7,096 bases of DNA from Paracoccaceae bacterium (GTDB taxonomy: Bacteria; Pseudomonadota; Alphaproteobacteria; Rhodobacterales; Rhodobacteraceae). How positions within the stretch are numbered: the stretch's first letter is position 1; each line of letters opens with the position of its first letter. The stretch is taken from assembly GCA_002401945.1 (NCBI GenBank), contig NVUP01000001.1, positions 111,860-118,955 of the forward strand. Direction: 5' to 3'. Shown piece by piece: positions 1-5,245 of the stretch. The notes beneath the pieces are model-generated. The model searched no databases. It saw nothing but the letters and a program-made list of their open reading frames with translations, and was not told the DNA's origin. A program made the translations under genes and the position numbers.

Positions 1-39
1 GGAATTTTGAGCCTTGGTGAAAAACCAGTGATTTTCCTG

Positions 40-68
40 TTGACGCTCCGTTGGTGCGCTTGTAATCA
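40..68 (+). promoter_or_regulatory. Sigma-70-like promoter of the tRNA gene
   Basis: TTGACG at 40-45 and TAATCA at 63-68 are separated by 17 bp, the ideal spacing for a housekeeping promoter. Transcription would begin about 30 bp before the mature 5' end of the tRNA. This is a motif match only; no other gene lies between it and the tRNA. Confidence 0.55.
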
Positions 69-77
69 CGCCTTCAC

Positions 78-100
78 ATCAGGTGCAACAGTCACCTGAT
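78..100 (+). other. Perfect hairpin in the tRNA 5' leader
   Basis: ATCAGGTG (78-85) and CACCTGAT (93-100) form a perfect 8-bp stem with a 7-nt loop. It ends three bases before the mature tRNA 5' end at 104. In the precursor it would sit next to the RNase P cleavage site. It has no T tract, so it is not a classical terminator. It may only be a leader structure, and its function is unknown. Confidence 0.5.
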
Positions 101-103
101 AGT

Positions 104-187
104 GGGCGACAGGCCGCAAGGTGTGGCAGGGGACTGTAACTCCCTCGCGGAGACGCACGCCTGGTTCGATTCCAGGGTCGCCCACCA
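104..187 (+). tRNA. tRNA-Tyr (anticodon GTA), integration target
   Basis: The 84-nt segment folds as a class II tRNA. The acceptor strands are GGGCGAC (104-110) and GTCGCCC (177-183), followed by discriminator A184 and an encoded CCA (185-187). The anticodon stem is 129-133/141-145 with loop CTGTAAC, giving anticodon GTA (136-138). A variable arm has stem GCG/CGC and loop GAGA (147-156). The T stem is CCTGG/CCAGG around TTCGATT. GTA and the long variable arm both point to tyrosine. Oddities: position 8 is A instead of U, the expected A14 appears to be C, and loop position 38 is C. The D arm is GCC/GGC with GG in its loop. The last 20 nt, from the T loop to CCA, are duplicated at the right end of the element, which identifies this gene as the attachment site. 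The tRNA identity is fairly sure; full function is less sure because of the core substitutions. Confidence 0.82.
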
Positions 188-189
188 CT
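168..189 (+). repeat. attL, left copy of the 22-bp direct repeat
   Basis: It runs from the T-loop GATTCC through the encoded CCA plus two bases (CT). It is identical to 5437-5458. Identity stops on the left at C167 versus T5436 and on the right after T189. Its place inside the tRNA 3' end and 50 bp before the integrase start marks it as the crossover core. Confidence 0.88.
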
Positions 190-197
190 CCCCTTAC

Positions 198-213
198 CAT
201 ATTGAAAAATATG
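198..213 (+). other. Small AT-rich hairpin after the tRNA
   Basis: CATATT (198-203), loop GAAA and AATATG (208-213) form a 6-bp stem with a stable GNRA-type loop, ten bases after the tRNA CCA. A weaker 5-bp stem, TGTGC/GCACA (212-216/224-228), follows. It could help end tRNA transcription or separate it from integrase expression, but there is no T run. Confidence 0.3.
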
Positions 214-239
214 TGCTTTCAGGGCACACTGGAGTGAGG

Positions 240-1970
240 ATGGGTCGATTTTCGGTACCCAAATCGAGATTTTCGGTACCCAGCATGTCATCAGACAAGA
301 TTCCATACCTCCTTTTTGAGCGCGGCCGATACTACTACCAACGTAAAGTTCCCCTCGGCTTTCAAGACGTGATTGGCACCAAGAAATGGCGTGAACCCGC
401 CGGTAAAGACTACTTGTTAGCCGTCGACAAAGTACGCGCCCTCTCCAAGGAGCATAACACCCTCCTTGCTAGCCTCAAAAACCCAGACGAACGTCGTGAT
501 CACAAGACTAAGACTCGGCGAAAGCAAGAACAGGAACGGGCAGCCAAAAATGTTATTGAAGACGAAAAATACCGCATATGGCTAGAGGCCAATAATATGG
601 AAGACCTTGGTTTCTCTGGGGAGGACCCATACTTAGATGCGCTAAACGATGCCATGTATGCTCGTCCATGGGAAAGTGCTGCCGATTGGTTGGCTGGATT
701 GGAAAAAAGCCGTACCGTCAGTCCTAACTTACCAAGCCTTCACCGATACATCGAATACATCAATTCCACAGAAACCTCGTTTCAGATAACGTTCCCCCCT
801 TTTCCAGAGTATAAAACGGAGGTAGCTGCAGCCAGTGATAGAGTGAGAGAAACCATAAGTTTTTCACTGAGCATACCGCCACCGATGGACGACGACGAAT
901 ACCACGACCACCTTGTAGACATATTGAGTAGGTTCTTCGGCTCAACAATAGCCCCCCCCGCTGACCCAGATGACAGAGACGAATTTGATCTCACCAAGCA
1001 GAGATTGGAACGGAAGATCGCGCGCGTAGCACGCTCTCCTGATACCATCGAGAAAGTCGCAGAACGCTACTATCGTTTTGCTCAAGTCAGGGAGAAAACC
1101 CAAGACAAGTACCAACGTACAATCAGCCGCCTAACTGCGGAAGTTGGTAATCTTCCAATTCAACATCTCACCGCTGCGACACTACGCCAGTACCGCGACA
1201 AGCTGACATCTAATGGAAGCCTTCCCTCTACAATTCGGGCGGACTTCACGCCAATCATCGGCCTTCTTGGCTATGCCGTGGATGAAGGGTTGATCGATTT
1301 ATCACCGATGGCTGGGGTCAAGCTGCAAAAAGAAAAACGGTCCATCGAAGAAATGAAGTGGCTCCCGTTCGAACCGGATGAGATGGTGCGCATCTTTTCA
1401 GCCACTGAGGAGATATGGGGGCAACCGACGCGAGGTCTCAGCGACGAGCGCCGTCAGGCGCTGCAGATGGCGGTCCGAGTGCTCGCATATACATCCATGC
1501 GGCCAGCAGAACTCATGGTGCTGCGTCCGGAAGCCGTCGATGATCGTTGCATCCGGGTTGAAGGTGGGAAGACCAAATCCGCATGGCGGGTCATTCCCCT
1601 CCACCCCAAAATCGCAGGTTTTCCAGAATGGCTGAAAGCTGGAGGGCTAGAGGTCTTCGCCAATGGAGAAACCGGTGAAACGCAATCAGATCCAGTTACT
1701 CCCATACGCCATAACTTCACGCGACTGATCCGCAAGAAAATGGACTCGCCGATCAACCATCCCAAGAAGGCATTGTACAGCCTCAGAAGTACCTTCCAGA
1801 ACGCCTTACGGCGTGCTGGCGCTCCGATTGCTGTACGCCGTGCCATACTGGGCCATGTTGAAAGCGGTGCGATGCGCCACTACGACGACGGGCCTGAGTT
1901 CGAGGAGTTGAAACATTGGATCGAAAAAGCCGATCCAACTGAAGCGTACGGTGCTGGAAGCAGAAGATAG
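240..1970 (+). CDS. Tyrosine recombinase / phage-type integrase
   Basis: A DNA integrase expected to join the element to the tRNA 3' end and probably to excise it. From ATG 240 it is 576 aa. I chose this start because GGAG (231-234) lies 5 bases ahead; an ATG at 285 (561 aa) fits the usual family N-terminus better but has no Shine-Dalgarno sequence. The N-terminal part carries PYLLFERGRYYYQRKVP, typical of Rhodobacterales integrases. A long variable acidic middle follows, then a SAM-like core-binding domain (about 270-360) and the catalytic domain (about 375-560). Visible catalytic residues: Arg421 in YTSMRPAEL, Lys444 or Lys446 in GGKTKSAWR, Arg516 in YSLRSTF, His539 in LGH, and nucleophile Tyr548 in MRHYDDG. 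The first His of the H-x-x-R box is Tyr513, a tolerated substitution in some relatives. The gene looks complete and functional. Confidence 0.92.
   Translation: MGRFSVPKSRFSVPSMSSDKIPYLLFERGRYYYQRKVPLGFQDVIGTKKWREPAGKDYLLAVDKVRALSKEHNTLLASLKNPDERRDHKTKTRRKQEQERAAKNVIEDEKYRIWLEANNMEDLGFSGEDPYLDALNDAMYARPWESAADWLAGLEKSRTVSPNLPSLHRYIEYINSTETSFQITFPPFPEYKTEVAAASDRVRETISFSLSIPPPMDDDEYHDHLVDILSRFFGSTIAPPADPDDRDEFDLTKQRLERKIARVARSPDTIEKVAERYYRFAQVREKTQDKYQRTISRLTAEVGNLPIQHLTAATLRQYRDKLTSNGSLPSTIRADFTPIIGLLGYAVDEGLIDLSPMAGVKLQKEKRSIEEMKWLPFEPDEMVRIFSATEEIWGQPTRGLSDERRQALQMAVRVLAYTSMRPAELMVLRPEAVDDRCIRVEGGKTKSAWRVIPLHPKIAGFPEWLKAGGLEVFANGETGETQSDPVTPIRHNFTRLIRKKMDSPINHPKKALYSLRSTFQNALRRAGAPIAVRRAILGHVESGAMRHYDDGPEFEELKHWIEKADPTEAYGAGSRR
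247..282 (+). repeat. Tandem 15-bp repeat at the start of the integrase gene, 21-bp period
   Basis: GATTTTCGGTACCCA occurs at 247-261 and again at 268-282, exactly 21 bp apart, just before the second possible integrase start (285). If translation begins at 240 the repeat encodes RFSVP twice with a 7-codon period. If it begins at 285 the repeats are upstream, like two operators or arm-type sites on one face of the helix. Each copy contains the palindrome GGTACC. Confidence 0.6.
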
Positions 1971-2377
1971 TCGTACCTGCGGTCTTGAAACGCCCCAAAA
2001 GGAAACCGTGAAATCGCTTTGCAGAGGATGACAAACTGAGCGCTGATCTGCACATTTGTCCATTTCTGCGGACGGGAAGAATCCAGTCTCGAAACGTGTG
2101 CGAAAATTTGATGAAGCCAACGTAATCAAACTTTGAATGTGGCAGATCAAACTATCTTGAGTCTTGAATTAGTCTGATAACTAAAACAAACACGTTGATC
2201 AGCTTCGCCGTGTTTTAACCAATCTCAAAATCAAGGTTCGCAATTCGGGGCGCCAATTGCAGCAGTTGTCGACTGCTTCAGTCGTGTGAGGGCGTCTGCC
2301 AAGAATGTTAAAGGGTACCACAACCGGAGAGGCCGACAGCAACTCGCAGGTTGTGGCCATCTGCTTATTGTCGCGGA
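1971..2377. other. Gap with no recognisable gene after the integrase
   Basis: I see no convincing coding sequence on either strand. The only structure is an imperfect terminator candidate: AAACACG (2188-2194) and CGTGTTT (2209-2215), a 7-bp stem with a 14-nt loop ending in TTTT, about 220 bp after the integrase stop. The stretch around 2100-2200 is AT-rich. It may be a decayed gene. Confidence 0.4.
2188..2216 (+). terminator. Weak terminator-like hairpin downstream of the integrase
   Basis: A 7-bp stem, AAACACG with CGTGTTT, encloses a 14-nt loop, and the right arm runs into a run of four T. The large loop and AT-rich stem make it weak. It is the only terminator-like structure between the integrase and the next gene on this strand. 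Confidence 0.25.
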
Positions 2378-2602
2378 ATGGATTTTCTCAATCTGATCAA
2401 TGATGGTGGTATCAGAATAATTCAGCGTAGTGCTGATCACAGTGCGATTGTGAAAGCACTTGACATACCATGCCTCGATTTGTCTCATCCAGTATTCATG
2501 AAAATCGTCACATCGCCATTGGCAGTCGCTGGAGTTCAACGAGGGCGGATTTCAGGCCGAGAAAAAGGTGGCCGGGCATCGGCGAATGTGCGCAATGTGT
2601 AG
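2378..2602 (+). CDS. Possible small hypothetical protein (74 aa)
   Basis: An open frame from ATG 2378 to TAG 2600-2602 begins MDFLNLINDGGIRI and ends in an Arg/Gly/Lys-rich tail (GRISGREKGGRASANVRNV). The frame can be opened further upstream from a TTG at 2351. Neither start has a clear Shine-Dalgarno sequence. Codons are mixed and do not read as random, but an open frame of similar length overlaps it on the opposite strand (2231-2539), so coding status is doubtful. I recognise no family, motif or membrane segment. It could be the remains of a longer gene. It lies between the integrase and the membrane-protein gene, on the same strand as both. Confidence 0.2.
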   Translation: MDFLNLINDGGIRIIQRSADHSAIVKALDIPCLDLSHPVFMKIVTSPLAVAGVQRGRISGREKGGRASANVRNV

Positions 2603-2787
2603 GAAGAACCTAATACTAGACAGAAAACTCATCAACATTCCATTGGGGCCAAACGGCTTGTATCAGGTAATGGCTGTCATACAATCACAAGAGACAGGAG
2701 AGTAGCTCACTGAACTATATCTCGGCCAGAATAGATTTTAATGGACATAACACCAAATAGTCGTTGCAAAGGAAGGTTCTCTGAAAC

Positions 2788-3378
2788 ATGGATATTGGGG
2801 CATTGATTTCCACAGGATCGCTAGTATTTGCCGCACTTGGTGTTTGGTTGATCCTTGTTAGCTTACGCGCCGATCACGAGAGATCGCGCCGCGTACAAGC
2901 AATTGATTTAATGAAATTCTACTACGGCGTAATTCGGGAGAGCCATCTACTGATGCCCTGCTTGCGTTTGGCCGACTCTTTGGGTCCTGCCGAACTGCTA
3001 AGCCTTGTGGACGGTAGGAGGGACATCGACGTGGTAGGTGAGGCCCGCGAGATGGCGGAGATGATAGCTGAAGCAAAAGGATTCAAAATAGATACCAGCG
3101 GAGGAACATTTACGCTCGGCCGCGAAGGTGTCTTTTATGTTAGGCAACAAATCTTCAGCTTTCTGAACGCGCAAGAAGTGCTTGCGGCTGCGTGGAGCGA
3201 ATCCGTCATCGGCGCCGAAATTTTTGAGCGAGAATTCAAATCCGCATTCATCCCTTCGTCTGGAAAGCCACCACTAACGGATTTCATCGAAAAGAGCGGA
3301 ATATACCCCGCCACCAAGGCTGTCCATAAACATTTTTCCGAAGAAGTTGAAGTGACTGTTCGCCCCAAAATAGCTTGA
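2788..3378 (+). CDS. Single-pass membrane protein with cytoplasmic helical domain (DUF4760-like)
   Basis: A 196-aa protein. Residues about 4-26 (ALISTGSLVFAALGVWLILV and beyond) form one hydrophobic helix. A positive stretch follows (R27, R32, R34, R35), placing the rest in the cytoplasm. Residues 36-175 look like a helical soluble domain, with LMKFYYGVIRES near the membrane and QIFSFLNAQEVLAAAW at about 121-136. The pattern of an N-terminal anchor, a short basic linker and a helical domain with an FLN-x-x-E element resembles DUF4760-type proteins of prophages and islands, but I am not certain of the family. AAAGGAAGG (2768-2776) lies 11 bases ahead of the ATG, a slightly long but plausible ribosome binding site. 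No partner gene is close on either side. As the only intact gene here not concerned with recombination, it is the likely cargo. A protective (anti-phage) role is only a guess. Confidence 0.8.
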   Translation: MDIGALISTGSLVFAALGVWLILVSLRADHERSRRVQAIDLMKFYYGVIRESHLLMPCLRLADSLGPAELLSLVDGRRDIDVVGEAREMAEMIAEAKGFKIDTSGGTFTLGREGVFYVRQQIFSFLNAQEVLAAAWSESVIGAEIFEREFKSAFIPSSGKPPLTDFIEKSGIYPATKAVHKHFSEEVEVTVRPKIA

Positions 3379-3430
3379 GTAGATTGGCGTGAAGTATTCA
3401 ATTCTGCTCACTATGCGCTCGGCTGGCTGC

Positions 3431-3444
3431 CCGATTGCAATCGG
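3431..3444. promoter_or_regulatory. Perfect 14-bp palindrome, possible operator
   Basis: CCGATTGCAATCGG reads the same on both strands. It has no loop, so it is better suited to binding a dimeric protein than to forming an RNA hairpin. It lies 53 bp beyond the stop of the membrane-protein gene and 16 bp beyond the stop of the broken minus-strand frame. No regulator gene is visible in the element, so its use is unknown. Confidence 0.3.
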
Positions 3445-3459
3445 TGGATGAATGGCAGC

Positions 3460-3663
3460 TTAGTCCAGAGACTGAATGAAAACTCGGTTGATCATGTTGC
3501 CCACTAGAGTTTTCAGCGCTTCTGTGTGCTTTGGTTCTGCCTCGTGATTTCAGTATTTGATAGATTGCAGGGGGTGCATCTGGCTGATCACGGCGATTTG
3601 GGTGCTCACTTCAAAGCAACTGATGGGCTTTAGACCGTCATCGCTGAGATCATCGCAAAAATG
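3460..3663 (-). pseudogene. Broken gene remnant with one in-frame TGA
   Basis: On the minus strand one frame runs from 3663 to a TAA at 3460-3462 and is interrupted only by a TGA at 3550-3552. The upstream part reads protein-like, for example DDLSDDGLKPISCFEVSTQ, and ends HPLQSIKY. After the TGA it continues NHEAEPKHTEALKTLVGNM and ends RVFIQSLD. The first part (37 codons) has no start codon near its beginning and is preceded by a TAA (3664-3666), so the N-terminus is missing. The composition reads like real coding sequence rather than a chance opening. I do not recognise the family. The simplest reading is the C-terminal end of a decayed gene. Recoding of the TGA cannot be excluded but has no support here. 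Confidence 0.45.
3477..3515. repeat. 9-bp inverted repeat (TGAAAACTC / GAGTTTTCA)
   Basis: Arms at 3477-3485 and 3507-3515 match perfectly around a 21-nt spacer that contains TGATCA. It falls inside the broken minus-strand frame and about 100 bp after the membrane-protein gene, where it could act as a weak transcription stop or an RNA-stabilising hairpin. Confidence 0.3.
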
Positions 3664-3687
3664 TTAACGTTGTCAGCGGCAACCGTG

Positions 3688-3707
3688 GCGCCCGTTAGGG
3701 CGGGCGC
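3688..3707 (+). other. GC-rich hairpin ahead of a strong ribosome binding site
   Basis: GCGCCCG (3688-3694) and CGGGCGC (3701-3707) make a perfect 7-bp stem with a 6-nt loop, TTAGGG. It ends 14 bases before the AAGGAG of the following short frame. With no T run it is not a standard terminator; it could be a leader structure controlling that ribosome binding site. Confidence 0.4.
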
Positions 3708-3721
3708 TATGCCCCATCAAT

Positions 3722-3777
3722 AAGGAGTGTGCATGACTGCATATAGCACCAAGATCATGGAGACTTGGGCAATGTAA
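3722..3777 (+). CDS. 14-codon open frame with an ideal ribosome binding site (leader peptide or cut-off gene start)
   Basis: AAGGAG (3722-3727) sits five bases before ATG 3733. The frame encodes MTAYSTKIMETWAM and stops at TAA 3775-3777. The ribosome binding site is the best in the element, which is odd for a 14-aa product. Two explanations fit: the 5' end of a normal gene whose remainder was lost (the sequence turns AT-rich and repetitive just after the stop), or a genuine leader peptide behind the hairpin at 3688-3707. A 29-codon open stretch in front, ending GAMPHQ and a TAA at 3721-3723 that touches this ribosome binding site, suggests this was once the junction between two genes of an operon. 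Product function is unknown. Confidence 0.3.
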
Positions 3778-3790
3778 GAATGTTAAGTAA

Positions 3791-3814
3791 TTTTCAAAAT
3801 TTTCAAAATTTTTT
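3791..3814. repeat. AT-only tandem repeat
   Basis: TTTTCAAAA occurs twice in direct succession (3791-3799, 3800-3808) and is followed by six T. It contains a single C per 9-bp unit and would melt easily or bend. It may be an origin-like or recombination-prone relic, but no initiator gene or DnaA box cluster accompanies it. Confidence 0.45.
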
Positions 3815-4071
3815 AAGGGCATATTTATTCCGAAACTTGGGGGTGCCCTACTTCTCGGAGGGGGCTTTCCTATTAGTACACGAGGGAAAACTTACACTTG
3901 CCCTGTGGCGTAGCACCCGTGCAAGTGAGACCAAGAGACGGGAATACCCCTTTGGAGCCACCTCGCCATATTTTGGATGATCCATCCGCGCAGTTCCGGA
4001 TTGGCAGCTTGTTGCGCGTATCACGGATGCACAGAGCTGCCTGACTGGACGTCTCTGTTTCTCGTACGCGG

Positions 4072-4097
4072 GCTACCTCAGGAAGCTTCGAGGTAGC
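4072..4097 (-). other. 8-bp inverted repeat overlapping the stop of the serine recombinase
   Basis: GCTACCTC (4072-4079) and GAGGTAGC (4090-4097) match perfectly with a 10-bp spacer. One arm encodes the RYL near the protein C-terminus and the other overlaps the TGA stop. It could stabilise the mRNA 3' end or serve as a weak terminator for the recombinase transcript. No T run follows. Confidence 0.35.
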
Positions 4098-4644
4098 GAT
4101 ACACAGATGAACGGGCGATCCCAAGCTCCTTGGCGATTGCAGTCGGCGTCATACCTTGCTCACACAGGCCAGCAACCCTTTCGGCGTCGATTGTCGCAGG
4201 CCTGCCCTTGAACGGGCTGTCAGGACCTTTGGCCAGCGCTGCATCTATGCCTTCCCGCTGGCGGGATTTTCGTATTTCGGTCTCAAATTCGGCCACTGCT
4301 GAAAGCATAGTGAAGAACATGCGGCCCTCTGGTGTGGTAGTGTCGATGTTCTGTTCCAGCACCCGGAGTCCGACATCTTTCTCACTCAGGGTGTGAGCGA
4401 TATTGTGAAGATCGCGCGTAGAACGTGCCAACCTGTCCAGCCGGGTCACGACAACGGTGTCGCCCTTGCGGATACCACGGGACAACAAGTCATCCAGAGC
4501 AGCCCTGCCCTGTCGTTTCGTGCCACTGACCTTCTCAGCGTACAAATGGTCTGAATGAACGCCCGCGCCCGTCAGGGCGTCGGTCTGGATAGTCAGGTCT
4601 TGACCTTTACTGCTGACTCTTGCGTACCCGATCAATTCGCCCAT
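4078..4644 (-). CDS. Serine recombinase (resolvase/invertase family)
   Basis: A 188-aa small serine recombinase of the Tn3 resolvase / Hin invertase type, which cuts and rejoins DNA through a phosphoserine link. It is full length and complete. The N-terminal catalytic domain has YARVSS with Arg9 and nucleophile Ser11, then VVVTRLDRLARS with Arg68 and Arg71. The long E-helix is about 104-132 (GRMFFTMLSAVAEFE region). A C-terminal helix-turn-helix follows at about 164-186 (GMTPTAIAKELGIARSSVYRYL). The ATG at 4642-4644 is preceded by GGAAGGA on the coding strand, a suitable ribosome binding site. Upstream lies an array of half-site-like motifs that could be its res site and would also place its own promoter under its control. 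It is transcribed against the integrase and membrane-protein genes. Resolution of multimers or an inversion switch are both possible; resolution is more likely from the upstream array. Confidence 0.9.
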   Translation of the reverse strand: MGELIGYARVSSKGQDLTIQTDALTGAGVHSDHLYAEKVSGTKRQGRAALDDLLSRGIRKGDTVVVTRLDRLARSTRDLHNIAHTLSEKDVGLRVLEQNIDTTTPEGRMFFTMLSAVAEFETEIRKSRQREGIDAALAKGPDSPFKGRPATIDAERVAGLCEQGMTPTAIAKELGIARSSVYRYLEAS

Positions 4645-4657
4645 GACTTGTTCCTTC

Positions 4658-4786
4658 CGTCCGATTTGACTGTCTCATTAATAGTACTCGTCCGATAAAT
4701 GATTCGACAAGTCTAATCGTACACTTTCGGATGTGTTTTTGGCGTCCTGTCAGAGTATACTCATATGGGACACATGTCCGATTGCG
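4658..4786. promoter_or_regulatory. Candidate res site of the serine recombinase
   Basis: At least six 12-bp segments resemble the resolvase half-site consensus TGTCYGATAATT. Rightward: CGTCCGATTTGA (4658-4669), TGTCTCATTAAT (4671-4682), CGTCCGATAAAT (4689-4700), TGTCCGATTGCG (4775-4786). Leftward: TGTCGAATCATT (4698-4709), TGTACGATTAGA (4712-4723). The span 4689-4723, with outward half-sites facing each other, has about the 34-bp size of a res subsite II. Lying directly upstream of the recombinase gene, it matches the usual res/tnpR layout. The exact subsite assignment is uncertain. Confidence 0.45.
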
Positions 4787-4885
4787 TCTTGTCTACTGAG
4801 CCGCCGTCCCTTGAAATTGAGTTGCCCAACGATGTCACGGTTCGCGTAAGGGAAGGAAAAATCCCTAACATTTGCAGTTTTCAAT

Positions 4886-5245
4886 TTGGCTATTGCCTGC
4901 AAGACTTGCAACATGAGCATCAAAAAAAGCAAAACCTCGCACCTTCGTGGATATCGGCGCAACGGTTTGCTAGACTCTAAAGTCATACTTAATTCAAAAA
5001 ACTACAATATTCCCCATCCAAACATACATGATTGGGAAGAGCATATAGATTACAATTCCAGTTCAGTGGGGCGATCCACGGTAACCCACTATCAGCCTAA
5101 GACCACCAGAGGTCGTTTTGCTTACTACTTTTTCAAACTTGATGAACAAGAAGAGTTTGCGAATATTGAAGAACAACGAAGAATTAGGGGCGCACAGCCA
5201 TTGCATCCAAGACTTACGGAACTCCGGGATACCTACAAGCAGTAG
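4886..5245 (+). CDS. HNH-nuclease-like C-terminal piece, probably truncated
   Basis: From the TTG at 4886 this frame gives 119 aa starting MAIACKTCNMSIKKSKTSH. The open frame actually reaches back to a TAA at 4847-4849, and the upstream codons read FAVFN, giving FNLAIACKTCN. NL-x-x-x-CxxCN-x-x-K is the second half of an HNH-type metal-binding core. The first half (the catalytic DH or EH segment and the first cysteine pair) should lie 15-25 residues earlier but is absent because of the stop. A middle part, IPHPNIHDWEEHI, recalls regions downstream of HNH cores, and the tail is charged and helical. There is no ribosome binding site at 4886, nor at ATG 4913. I therefore read it as a gene that has lost its N-terminus. 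An active nuclease is unlikely unless the first half is supplied by a frameshift. The region is AT-rich relative to the rest. Confidence 0.5.
   Translation: MAIACKTCNMSIKKSKTSHLRGYRRNGLLDSKVILNSKNYNIPHPNIHDWEEHIDYNSSSVGRSTVTHYQPKTTRGRFAYYFFKLDEQEEFANIEEQRRIRGAQPLHPRLTELRDTYKQ

Larger units (their letters stand above)
3379..4077. other. 700-bp gap with gene debris and hairpins
   Basis: No intact gene of normal size. In order it holds a 14-bp palindrome (3431-3444), a broken minus-strand reading frame (3460-3663), a 9-bp inverted repeat inside that frame, a GC-rich hairpin (3688-3707), a 14-codon open frame with a strong ribosome binding site (3733-3777), an AT-rich tandem repeat (3791-3814), and a 7-bp inverted repeat, CACTTGC/GCAAGTG (3895-3901/3921-3927). 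The mixture suggests joined fragments of older elements. Confidence 0.5.

Noticed and set aside
104..187. The tRNA-like segment as the acceptor half of an alphaproteobacterial two-piece tmRNA
   Set aside because: Both acceptor strands, an anticodon arm with GTA and a class II variable arm lie within 84 nt in normal tRNA order, so a tRNA is the better reading.
102..239. Upstream extension of the integrase frame, beginning inside the tRNA
   Set aside because: It overlaps the tRNA gene, has no ribosome binding site at 102 and adds sequence unlike integrases; the start at 240 or 285 is better supported.
2231..2539. Minus-strand 102-aa open frame
   Set aside because: It overlaps the alternative plus-strand frame, has no ribosome binding site or recognisable motif, and its Cys/Trp/Arg content reads like a chance frame.
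3550..3552. The in-frame TGA as a selenocysteine codon
   Set aside because: No bacterial SECIS hairpin is evident directly after the TGA, the frame lacks a start, and the surroundings are full of gene debris, so a nonsense mutation is the simpler explanation.
3765..3980. Plus-strand 71-aa frame with NFQNFQNF
   Set aside because: The repeat residues are translation of the AT-only tandem repeat, there is no ribosome binding site at its start, and no family is recognisable.
4765..4980. Plus-strand 71-aa frame before the HNH-like piece
   Set aside because: It starts within the candidate res region, has no ribosome binding site, and overlaps the HNH-like frame, which has a recognisable motif. 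It could hold a shifted N-terminus, but no HNH residues are visible in it.
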